Made by a program: the position numbers and the translations under genes
Notes under the pieces: generated by a model
What the model saw: only the letters and a program-made list of their open reading frames with translations
Databases searched by the model: none
Told to the model about the DNA's origin: nothing
NCBI GenBank assembly: GCA_027005175.1
Contig: JALTMC010000892.1
Location: 265-7,808, forward strand
From: Myxococcales bacterium
Lineage (GTDB): Bacteria; Myxococcota_C; UBA6777
Reading direction: 5' to 3'
Length of the DNA stretch: 7,544 nucleotides
In this document: positions 1 to 5,321 of the stretch, one piece after another
Layout: every line of letters begins with the position of its first letter
Position numbering within the stretch: the first letter of the stretch is position 1

Positions 1-197
1 TAGCCATGACCCCGGTAGTCCCAGTTGATAATTTGATAATGATGGGACAAGGGACGAATAATTCCGGACCAAAAACTATCTGCTGAGACTCCAATACCAT
101 TACAGAAAACGACAGGAAACCCCCTCCCACGAGTGCGATAAAATAATTGCGTCTGGTCAGGTGTGGTAACCCACCCTTCTTTCACTTCTACTGGCAT
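1..197 (-). CDS. alpha/beta-hydrolase-fold protein, N-terminal part (cut by window edge)
   Basis: Reading the minus strand from an ATG at 197-195 gives 65 uninterrupted codons to the left edge, so the gene is partial. The protein begins MPVEVKEGWVTTPD and then shows the order expected of an alpha/beta-hydrolase N-terminus: a first beta-hairpin (QTQLFYRTRGRG, about residues 15-26), a strand running into an oxyanion-hole segment (PVVFCNGIGVSADSFW, residues 28-43, with Asn-Gly where many members have His-Gly), and a strand ending in the DYRGHG motif (60-65). The family contains esterases, lipases, peroxidases and other hydrolases. The nucleophile elbow and the rest of the catalytic triad lie outside the window, so substrate and activity cannot be named. 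An upstream stop in frame limits the start to this ATG or a GTG at 212-210; the ATG has a weak GGAA 9 nt upstream. It is transcribed divergently from the phosphatase gene. Confidence 0.8.
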   Translation of the reverse strand, partial: MPVEVKEGWVTTPDQTQLFYRTRGRGFPVVFCNGIGVSADSFWSGIIRPLSHHYQIINWDYRGHG

Positions 198-257
198 CGT
201 GCTGTATTCCACTTTGACGTTGTTTCAGGCGTGTGATAAAGATCGTTCGCCGTTCCA

Positions 258-286
258 GGTATAGACCAGTAGGAATATGTTGACAA
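258..286 (-). promoter_or_regulatory. predicted sigma70-type promoter for the divergent hydrolase gene
   Basis: On the minus strand a -35 element TTGTCA (plus-strand 286-281) and a -10 element TATACC (263-258) are separated by exactly 17 bp. The -35 matches 5 of 6 consensus bases and the -10 matches 4 of 6. Transcription would start near 251, leaving a leader of about 54 nt before the ATG at 197. The -35 shares five bases with the -35 of the opposing promoter. This is predicted from sequence only. Confidence 0.45.
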
Positions 287-308
287 TGGGGTTAGGGTAC
301 AAGATACT
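280..308 (+). promoter_or_regulatory. predicted sigma70-type promoter for the PP2C phosphatase gene
   Basis: A perfect -35 TTGACA (280-285) is followed by a 17-bp spacer and the -10 hexamer GATACT (303-308; 4 of 6 consensus bases). A start site near 315 would give a leader of about 50 nt before the phosphatase start codon. It lies back to back with the opposing promoter for the hydrolase gene. The perfect -35 and ideal spacer make this the best promoter candidate in the window. Confidence 0.6.
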
Positions 309-338
309 GATTTCCTGAAATAGGGACTCCCCTTGTAC
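297..338. repeat. inverted repeat GTACAAG / CTTGTAC flanking the predicted start site
   Basis: The 7-bp arm GTACAAG (297-303) is perfectly complementary to CTTGTAC (332-338), with 28 bp between them. The left arm overlaps the end of the promoter spacer and the first -10 base, and the predicted transcription start (about 315) lies between the arms. A hairpin in the transcript is therefore unlikely, and a protein-binding operator is the more natural reading. A 7-bp dyad at this separation can arise by chance. Confidence 0.25.
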
Positions 339-353
339 AAACTACAAAAAAGC

Positions 354-358
354 AGGAG
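354..358 (+). promoter_or_regulatory. Shine-Dalgarno sequence that decides the phosphatase start
   Basis: AGGAG at 354-358 overlaps the first possible start codon (GTG at 358), which it therefore cannot serve. It stands 8 nt before the next in-frame GTG at 367, an ideal distance. The start at 367 is preferred for that reason. Confidence 0.6.
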
Positions 359-366
359 TGAATCCG

Positions 367-1719
367 GTGCTGCAAGTTCAGGCATGGGCGTACACTGATG
401 TAGGAAGACAACGTAGCCATAATGAAGACAACTATATCGTTTCACACGAGTTAGGGCTTTTCGGTGTCGCTGATGGTATGGGAGGGCATGCTGCCGGTGA
501 GGTTGCCTCTGAGTTGGCTTTGGAGTCTCTGAATGAAGCGATTAGAGAGAACATAGACGAACTCCGTGCCTTGGTGGCAGAAAACCCAGAGAAACATCGC
601 AAGAAGATCTCCTCCATCGTAGAAAGTGCCGTTCACCACGCAGCAAAGTCTGTGTATGACCTCTCCCAAACGAAGGCGGCTTCACGTGGTATGGGTACAA
701 CCATGTCCGTGATCTTAATCTTGGGAAACAAGGGGATTATCGCACATGTGGGCGACAGCCGTGTCTTCTTGTTGCGAGAAGGGGAGCTTCATCAACTCAC
801 GGAAGATCACTCTCTGGTGAACGAACAGCTCCGCCTGGGACTCATCACTGAAGAAGAAGCGGAGCGGTCTCCCTATAAAAATGTTATCACTCGGGCCGTT
901 GGGGCTTCTGAAACAGTGGAACCCGATATCGTTGTGGTGGATCTGCAAGAAAAAGATCGGTTTTTGCTTTGCAGTGACGGTTTGCATGGCTATTTCAGCA
1001 ACAGTGAGATCGAGCCCTATCTGGCAGAAGAGAATCCGTCTCTGATCGCTGAAAAGCTGACAGATGTCGCGAACTATCGGGGTGGAAAAGACAATATTAC
1101 CGCGATTGTTGTGTGTGTGGAAACGGAGAAACGAAAGCACTCTGATTCGGCATCGACCTCGCCCGCTTCGCCCGCAGCGACACTGACAACACCCGCGACG
1201 ACGCCCTCTACAACATCTGAGTTTGTACAGTCAGAAGAGCCTACTCCCAGTGAAGTTCGCCGCACGGAGGTCACCCTGCGGATGGACTCTTTACAGATGA
1301 TACCTCTGTTTGAACACATGACCTACGACGAGTTGGTTCATGTGATGAGTATTACCTTCTTAAAGACATACCAAGATTCTGAGATTATCTTTAAAGAGGG
1401 TAGCAAAGGCGATCTTCTTTATATCTTGCTGCATGGTCAGGTTGGCTTGTTTGCCCGAGGCAAACGAATCGATACCTTGGAGTCCGGCTCCAATTTTGGC
1501 GAACTGGCTGTTGTTGAGCGTCTCCCCCGCGACTGTACTGCGATCTCTGAAAGCAATGAAACCCAGCTTCTCACCGTACAACGAAAGAGCCTTTTGGCCT
1601 TGCTGCGAAAGAATCAGGGGCTGGCTGTGAAGTTGCTTTGGGGCTTAATGAAGGGGATGGCTCCTCGGCTGCGTGACACTCGTAGCCAACTTGTGAACTT
1701 CCTCGAACAAAGTGAATGA
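367..1719 (+). CDS. PP2C-family Ser/Thr protein phosphatase with C-terminal cyclic-nucleotide-binding-like domain
   Basis: This 450-residue cytoplasmic protein (no signal peptide or membrane segment) dephosphorylates Ser/Thr-phosphoproteins, presumably opposing Hanks-type kinases. Residues 1-253 carry the full PPM/PP2C motif set: RSHNED (16-21), DGMGGH (36-41), GDSR (129-132), CSDGLHG (202-208) and GGKDNIT (239-245). The metal-binding aspartates D21, D36, D204 and D242 are all present, so it should be an active Mn/Mg-dependent enzyme. Residues about 254-303 are a Ser/Thr/Pro/Ala linker. Residues about 306-440 resemble a CRP/PKA-type cNMP-binding beta-roll, with a phosphate-binding-cassette-like segment (GELAVVERLPRDCTA, 378-392). 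Its Glu379 and Arg388 are nine residues apart, as in the PKA regulatory subunit, but Asp-Cys replaces the usual small residues after Arg. Plain bacterial PP2Cs are about 240-260 residues, so the fusion nearly doubles the length. There is no DNA-binding helix-turn-helix. Ligand control of the phosphatase is inferred; the fold assignments are firm. Confidence 0.93.
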   Translation: MLQVQAWAYTDVGRQRSHNEDNYIVSHELGLFGVADGMGGHAAGEVASELALESLNEAIRENIDELRALVAENPEKHRKKISSIVESAVHHAAKSVYDLSQTKAASRGMGTTMSVILILGNKGIIAHVGDSRVFLLREGELHQLTEDHSLVNEQLRLGLITEEEAERSPYKNVITRAVGASETVEPDIVVVDLQEKDRFLLCSDGLHGYFSNSEIEPYLAEENPSLIAEKLTDVANYRGGKDNITAIVVCVETEKRKHSDSASTSPASPAATLTTPATTPSTTSEFVQSEEPTPSEVRRTEVTLRMDSLQMIPLFEHMTYDELVHVMSITFLKTYQDSEIIFKEGSKGDLLYILLHGQVGLFARGKRIDTLESGSNFGELAVVERLPRDCTAISESNETQLLTVQRKSLLALLRKNQGLAVKLLWGLMKGMAPRLRDTRSQLVNFLEQSE

Positions 1720-1874
1720 ACCAACTCCTCTTCCACAGAGCCTATCCGATGATTATGCTTGGATACGGTAACACATTCAAGATTACCCATGTCGATGTTC
1801 CCCATTTTTGTTCTTGGATGTTCTCTCATATCGCATAACGTGAGATGGATGTGTAGCGATCTGGAGTCGGAATC
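1720..1874. other. intergenic region between phosphatase and ABC-F genes
   Basis: These 155 bp contain no convincing ORF. A weak TATCC/GGATA dyad is present but no T-run follows it, so I see no intrinsic terminator after the phosphatase gene. No promoter with good -35 and -10 elements and proper spacing stands out. The ABC-F gene could be reached by read-through from the phosphatase promoter or by a promoter I cannot recognise. Confidence 0.4.
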
Positions 1875-3917
1875 ATGTTTGTTCTGAAAGATATCACTTT
1901 AGAGTTTGGTGGTCGTCGCTTGCTTGATTCAGTGGGCTGGATGGTTAAGCCGGGAGACCGTGTTGCGTTAATTGGGGGCAATGGTGTTGGCAAATCAACA
2001 TTAATGAAGATCATCGCAGGGCATCTTGAGCCGGATGCCGGTGAAGTGAATGTGCCCAAGGGTTCAACCTTTGGTTATCTGCCTCAGGACGGTATTACGT
2101 ATGGAGGGCAATCTCTCATTGATGAAGTACGCTCTGTCTTTTCTGAACTGCTTGACATGGATGAGCAACTCAGAGAGCTGGAAGAGAAACTGTCACAGAT
2201 CGAAGAAGCCGATGAGGAGTATGAGACTCTCCTCTCTCGTTATGGTGCGCTGCAAGAACACTTTCGGCACCAAGATGGGTTTCGTATGGATGTTGAAGTC
2301 GGACGTGTTTTGGAAGGTTTAGGCTTTTCAAAGGAAGACTGGCAGAAGCCTTGTGAGCATTTCTCCGGGGGCTGGCAGATGCGAATCGCGTTGGCGAAGC
2401 TCTTGTTGCGGCAACCCTCTCTGCTGCTTCTTGACGAACCGACCAACCATCTTGACCTGGAAGCCCGCAATTGGATGAAGGACTATCTCAACGATTATCC
2501 CTCCGCTGTGGTCTTAGTGTCTCACGATCGTCACTTTCTTGATGTTGTGGTCAGGCGTTGTACAGAGTTGTTTGCGGGCAAACTCACGGATTACTATGGC
2601 AACTTTACAAATTATGAGATCAAGCGTGAGCAGAGATTCACTGTCTTGCGAGAGACCAAGCGGCGGCAAGATGAGGAGATCGCCAAGATCGAACGCTTTA
2701 TTGAGCGATTTCGGTATAAGGCAACGAAAGCGACACAGGTTCAGAGTCGGATCAAACAGTTGGCCAAGATCGAGCGGATCGAGATCCCTCCTTCCCCGCC
2801 GGAGGTTAGCTTCTCTTTTCCCGAGCCTCCTCGATCGGGACGTATTGTGCTGGAACTCAAGGGGATCCACAAGGCGTATGGTGACAACAAGGTGTTGCGC
2901 GGTATCGATTGGAAGCTTGAACGCGGAGAGCGTGTGGCTCTGCTGGGTATCAATGGTGCGGGAAAGTCCACCCTGATGCGAATTATGGCAGACCAAGACT
3001 CTTTTGAAGGAGAGCGAGTCTTGGGTCATCTTGCAGATATTGGATTCTTTGCTCAGGATCAACGCAGCGTCTTAGATCCAAAACACAATGTCTTGCAGAG
3101 CATCGAAAGTGTCGCTCATGTCGATGTCTTTCCTAAATTGCGAACTCTACTCGGTAGTTTTTTGTTCCGTGGTGATGACGTTTATAAGAAGGTCTCTGTT
3201 TTGTCAGGGGGAGAGCGCAGCCGTCTTGCAATGGCTCGGATGTTACTTCAACCCTACAACGTTCTTTTGCTTGATGAACCGACCAATCATCTGGATATCC
3301 ATGCACAAAAGGTCTTGTTACAAGCGTTGAAGAAGTTTTCGGGGACGATTGTCTTTGTCTCCCATGATCGTCACTTTATTGAAGAGCTTGCTACATCTGT
3401 GGTGGAGGTGGACGCAGGGAAAGCACACCACTTCCTCGGTAGTTATGAAGAATACCGCCATACCAAAGAGAGAATGGGTGAGGCCGTGGGTGATCAGGAT
3501 GGTGTGCGTTGGACCACGGTTCATCAAGACAACAGGACTCACTCTGCACCAACGACTTCGAGCCCGGCTCACTCCAAGCAGAGCACGAAAAAGCAAGAGG
3601 GCTCCGACGAGAGAGAAGAGCGACGGCAGAGCTATAGTGAAAAGCAGGCTGTACAGCGGGAGTTCACACGCCGACGTCGTCAACTGGAAAAAAAGATCGA
3701 AACCGGAGAGCAAACGTTAGAAGAACAAGAAACTCGGCTGGCTGCGTTGGAAGAGCTGATGTCTGCACCGTCATTTTACGATAACTATGAACAGGCAACC
3801 CAAAGCACCCAAGAGTATCAAACACTGAAAAAACAGGTAGAAGAAGGGTATGTCGCGTGGGAGGTACTTCAAGAAGAGCTTCAAACTCTGCTCGCTGAAC
3901 AGAAGGTTGAGGTGTGA
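1875..3917 (+). CDS. ABC-F family ATPase (YheS/Uup-like, ribosome-associated)
   Basis: The 680-residue protein has two ABC ATPase domains in one chain and no membrane segments, the mark of ABC-F proteins, which bind the ribosomal E site and act on stalled or initiating ribosomes. NBD1 has Walker A GGNGVGKST (34-42), signature FSGGWQM (163-169), Walker B ending LLLLDEPTNHLD with catalytic Glu188, and switch His217. NBD2 has GINGAGKST (358-366), LSGGERSR (443-450), Glu468 and His497. Both sites look catalytically complete. The inter-domain linker contains FRYKATKATQVQSR (279-292), the charged P-site-tRNA-interaction region of the family. The signature and linker wording resemble E. coli YheS (637 residues, recalled from memory). 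Residues about 530-680 add a polar stretch and a charged helical, probably coiled-coil, tail like those of Uup and YheS. TGGAG at 1862-1866 stands 8 nt before the ATG. Whether it is a housekeeping factor or a target-protection resistance protein cannot be decided here; the former is more likely. Confidence 0.93.
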   Translation: MFVLKDITLEFGGRRLLDSVGWMVKPGDRVALIGGNGVGKSTLMKIIAGHLEPDAGEVNVPKGSTFGYLPQDGITYGGQSLIDEVRSVFSELLDMDEQLRELEEKLSQIEEADEEYETLLSRYGALQEHFRHQDGFRMDVEVGRVLEGLGFSKEDWQKPCEHFSGGWQMRIALAKLLLRQPSLLLLDEPTNHLDLEARNWMKDYLNDYPSAVVLVSHDRHFLDVVVRRCTELFAGKLTDYYGNFTNYEIKREQRFTVLRETKRRQDEEIAKIERFIERFRYKATKATQVQSRIKQLAKIERIEIPPSPPEVSFSFPEPPRSGRIVLELKGIHKAYGDNKVLRGIDWKLERGERVALLGINGAGKSTLMRIMADQDSFEGERVLGHLADIGFFAQDQRSVLDPKHNVLQSIESVAHVDVFPKLRTLLGSFLFRGDDVYKKVSVLSGGERSRLAMARMLLQPYNVLLLDEPTNHLDIHAQKVLLQALKKFSGTIVFVSHDRHFIEELATSVVEVDAGKAHHFLGSYEEYRHTKERMGEAVGDQDGVRWTTVHQDNRTHSAPTTSSPAHSKQSTKKQEGSDEREERRQSYSEKQAVQREFTRRRRQLEKKIETGEQTLEEQETRLAALEELMSAPSFYDNYEQATQSTQEYQTLKKQVEEGYVAWEVLQEELQTLLAEQKVEV

Positions 3918-3981
3918 TCGGGGCTGCGAGTTTAGAGACTCTCACAAACCGGAACAGGCTCTTGTTGTTGAGAATGACAAG

Positions 3982-4007
3982 AGGCAATGTGGGTGTATTG
4001 CCTTTTT
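3982..4007 (+). terminator. Rho-independent terminator after the ABC-F gene
   Basis: The arms AGGCAAT (3982-3988) and ATTGCCT (3997-4003) pair perfectly over 7 bp around an 8-nt loop and run directly into five T residues (4003-4007). The stem can extend outward by a G-T and two A-T pairs into the T-run. It sits about 65 bp beyond the ABC-F stop codon and should end the upstream transcript. Confidence 0.85.
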
Positions 4008-4110
4008 GAGGGGGGCGTGGTACAAAATCCGAGTTGCTACTGTTTGTTGGACGCTGCCTGTGTTGCCTTTTTGGGTTGACACGAAGCCCCTTTGCGTTAT
4101 CGGATTGTCC

Positions 4111-4116
4111 AGGTGA
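4111..4116 (+). promoter_or_regulatory. Shine-Dalgarno AGGTGA deciding the start of the Cys-rich lipoprotein
   Basis: AGGTGA is complementary to the 3' end of 16S rRNA and stands 5 nt before TTG at 4122, which opens a normal signal peptide. In-frame starts further upstream (TTG 4092, GTG 4113) would have no such site and would prepend residues unlike a signal-peptide n-region. Confidence 0.5.
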
Positions 4117-4121
4117 ATGTG

Positions 4122-4523
4122 TTGAAGCTTCTACGAACCGCTAAATTCTTGCTGTACTGTGGGTTGTTTTTTTCATGTGGCTTTGTCGCTTGTGTTGTGA
4201 AACAAGCCCCCTCCATTGATGCGTTAGCCTGCTCCAAATCAGGCGAGTGTGTTAAAAACTACGGATGCTTTCTCGTTCCAGGGCAGGGGGCTTTGTGCCT
4301 GTCCAATGGAGAAGGATTAAAGCCTTTTGTTCCTTCGAAAGAGGGAGCTTCAGAGGCTACAAGTGAAGGAAATGCAGCGGAGCTTACGTTGGAAACAGCA
4401 CCAGAGCCTGCGTTGGAAACAGCACCAGAGCCTGCGTTGGAAACAGCACCAGAGCCTGCGTTGGAAACAGCACCAGAGCCCCCTTCTCCAGACGCTTCTG
4501 GGGCGGATTCAATCCTTGATTGA
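4122..4523 (+). CDS. small Cys-rich lipoprotein with Glu/Pro-rich octapeptide repeats
   Basis: I do not recognise a named family. With the TTG at 4122 as start the protein has 133 residues; GTG at 4119 or 4113 is possible. It opens with a short basic n-region (KLLRTAK) and a hydrophobic core ending in the lipobox-like FVAC, giving a predicted lipidated Cys24. Next is a compact segment with four cysteines, C37-x5-C43-x5-C49-x9-C59, the kind of small disulfide-rich knot often seen in exported proteins of Myxococcota-like bacteria. The rest (about 66-133) is acidic low-complexity sequence containing four copies of LETAPEPA (residues 90-121), likely an extended, unstructured stalk or tail. The strongly acidic repeat contrasts with the basic lipoprotein encoded downstream. 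The gene lies beyond the ABC-F terminator, so it should have its own promoter. Export and lipidation are inferred from motifs only. Confidence 0.7.
   Translation: MKLLRTAKFLLYCGLFFSCGFVACVVKQAPSIDALACSKSGECVKNYGCFLVPGQGALCLSNGEGLKPFVPSKEGASEATSEGNAAELTLETAPEPALETAPEPALETAPEPALETAPEPPSPDASGADSILD
4387..4480 (+). repeat. 24-bp tandem repeat, four copies, in frame
   Basis: Units start at 4387, 4411, 4435 and 4459. The first three are identical over 24 bp; the fourth is identical for 22 bp and then diverges. Each unit encodes the octapeptide LETAPEPA, so copy-number change would alter length by 8 residues without shifting the frame. The near-perfect DNA identity points to recent expansion by slippage or recombination. 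Confidence 0.95.
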
Positions 4524-4551
4524 GGATGGAGTGGTTTGGTAAGGATTGTTT
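4510..4551 (+). terminator. possible weak terminator at the end of the Cys-rich lipoprotein gene
   Basis: CAATCCTT (4510-4517) pairs perfectly with AAGGATTG (4541-4548), followed by TTT and a T/C-rich stretch. The 5' arm lies in the last codons of the gene and the stop is at 4521-4523. The loop of 23 nt is long and the T-run is short, so termination efficiency is doubtful. Confidence 0.35.
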
Positions 4552-4635
4552 CTTCTGACTTTTGTGGATAAAGCTTATTGTTATCAGACATAGAGAGAGT
4601 AAGAGGCATCAATAATGTGAGAAAACTGTTGAAAC

Positions 4636-4663
4636 ATGAATCTCCCAAGGTCGTGAGATTCGT
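4636..4663. repeat. inverted repeat in the spacer between two lipoprotein genes
   Basis: GAATCTC (4638-4644) and GAGATTC (4655-4661) are perfect complements around a 10-nt loop, extendable by a T-G and an A-T pair. No T-run follows, so this is not an intrinsic terminator. It may be an mRNA hairpin or a binding site ahead of the gene at 4744. The rest of the 220-bp spacer shows no clear gene. Confidence 0.4.
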
Positions 4664-4729
4664 AGGATAAACAGAAACAATGAGCTTTGTTTGTCTCACA
4701 TCTGGACATGAAACTAGGATATGAAAATC

Positions 4730-4734
4730 AGGGG
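4730..4734 (+). promoter_or_regulatory. Shine-Dalgarno AGGGG deciding a GTG start
   Basis: AGGGG stands 9 nt before GTG 4744. That start gives a compact signal peptide (basic n-region, then a hydrophobic core). The ATG at 4708 lacks a comparable site and would lengthen the n-region by 12 polar residues. Confidence 0.45.
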
Positions 4735-4743
4735 TTTAATACA

Positions 4744-5262
4744 GTGAGAATACCTAAAGTTATACGTATTTGGCTGTTTTGTGTGATGGTTGCTTTTTTT
4801 GGTTGGGGTTGCCCCAAAACAAAAACCACCCGTCGAGGTAGCAAGAATACTGTAGCAAAAGCCAAAGTTGTGAAGTTGAAAGGGTGCATTAAAGGTCGAG
4901 TGGTGAAGGAGGATGACAGCGGTTTCTCTTATGTTATCGTGGAGACGAAGCCTGCCACCAGCCCAAAGATCACCAATCGTGAAGGACGCTTTGAAATTTG
5001 CTTTCGGAGTCAACGCTCTGAAGATGGGCAGGGTGCTTCTGTGAAGGTCGCCTTGAGCGAGGGCGAGTATGTGGTTAGTGTCAAAAAAGAGGGCTACCAT
5101 GCCCGGCCCATACGTTTTACTTACCAGGGACGCAATATTAACATTGGTGAGATCAAGATGGTGGAGAAGAGTCGCCCCTTGCCTGAGGTTGTTAAGAAAA
5201 CCCAAAAAGGCGAAGAAAAACGCACATCAGGGGTGGGTGGCAAAGCTCCTATCCCCGAATGA
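4744..5262 (+). CDS. lipoprotein-like protein with carboxypeptidase-regulatory-like beta-sandwich domain
   Basis: With the GTG at 4744 as start the product has 172 residues. It begins with a basic n-region (RIPKVIR) and a hydrophobic core (IWLFCVMVAFFGW) ending at GWGC. Cys23 is a plausible lipidation site, although Gly at -3 is not the usual lipobox residue. A Lys/Thr/Arg-rich spacer follows. Residues about 47-139 match the pattern of carboxypeptidase-regulatory-like (CarboxypepD_reg/Cna-B-type) domains: a G-x-V strand (IKGRVV), then NREGRFEICF, GEYVVSVKKEGY and a closing strand (NINIGEIKM). Such domains are small seven-stranded beta-sandwiches used as structural or binding modules on exported proteins. 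The tail (about 140-172) is basic and probably disordered. Only 59 bp separate it from the next gene, which carries a related beta domain after its own lipid anchor, so the two are likely co-transcribed. No enzymatic residues are visible. Confidence 0.75.
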   Translation: MRIPKVIRIWLFCVMVAFFGWGCPKTKTTRRGSKNTVAKAKVVKLKGCIKGRVVKEDDSGFSYVIVETKPATSPKITNREGRFEICFRSQRSEDGQGASVKVALSEGEYVVSVKKEGYHARPIRFTYQGRNINIGEIKMVEKSRPLPEVVKKTQKGEEKRTSGVGGKAPIPE

Positions 5263-5321
5263 AAACTATCTTTTGTTTCATAGACTTTCGTTTCAATCGA
5301 TTCAAGACAAGGAGAAATCCA

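Larger units (their letters stand above)
3918..4121. other. intergenic region with terminator between ABC-F and first lipoprotein gene
   Basis: These 204 bp hold the intrinsic terminator at 3982-4007 and an upstream overlapping hairpin, CTCTTGT (3959-3965) with ACAAGAG (3977-3983). The 11-mer TTGCCTTTTTG occurs at 3998-4008 and again at 4063-4073. A perfect TTGACA stands at 4076-4081, but the best -10 after it (TATCGG, 16-bp spacer) is poor. No convincing gene is present. Confidence 0.5.

Noticed and set aside
345-356. A-rich stretch ACAAAAAAGCAGG upstream of the phosphatase gene resembles part of a cloning-vector recombination site (attB1).
   Set aside because: Only about 14 low-complexity bases match, the flanks differ, and natural intergenic sequence and an SD surround it; most likely coincidence.
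715-1140. Open frame of 141 codons antisense to the phosphatase gene.
   Set aside because: It lies wholly within a well-supported gene, has no recognisable motif, and looks like a shadow of the coding frame.
1746-1765. Possible terminator between the phosphatase and ABC-F genes (TATCC/GGATA).
   Set aside because: The stem is only 5 bp with a long loop and no T-run follows.
2514-3062. Open frame of 182 codons antisense to the ABC-F gene.
   Set aside because: It is fully inside a gene with confirmed motifs on the other strand, and its translation shows no family features.
4076-4103. Perfect TTGACA ahead of the Cys-rich lipoprotein gene as its promoter.
   Set aside because: The best -10 (TATCGG at 16 bp) matches only half of consensus, and the start would fall at the SD sequence; not strong enough to list as a promoter.
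3850-4116. Plus-strand open frame of 88 codons spanning the end of the ABC-F gene and the terminator.
   Set aside because: It overlaps the ABC-F coding sequence in another frame, crosses an intrinsic terminator, and has no credible ribosome site or domain.
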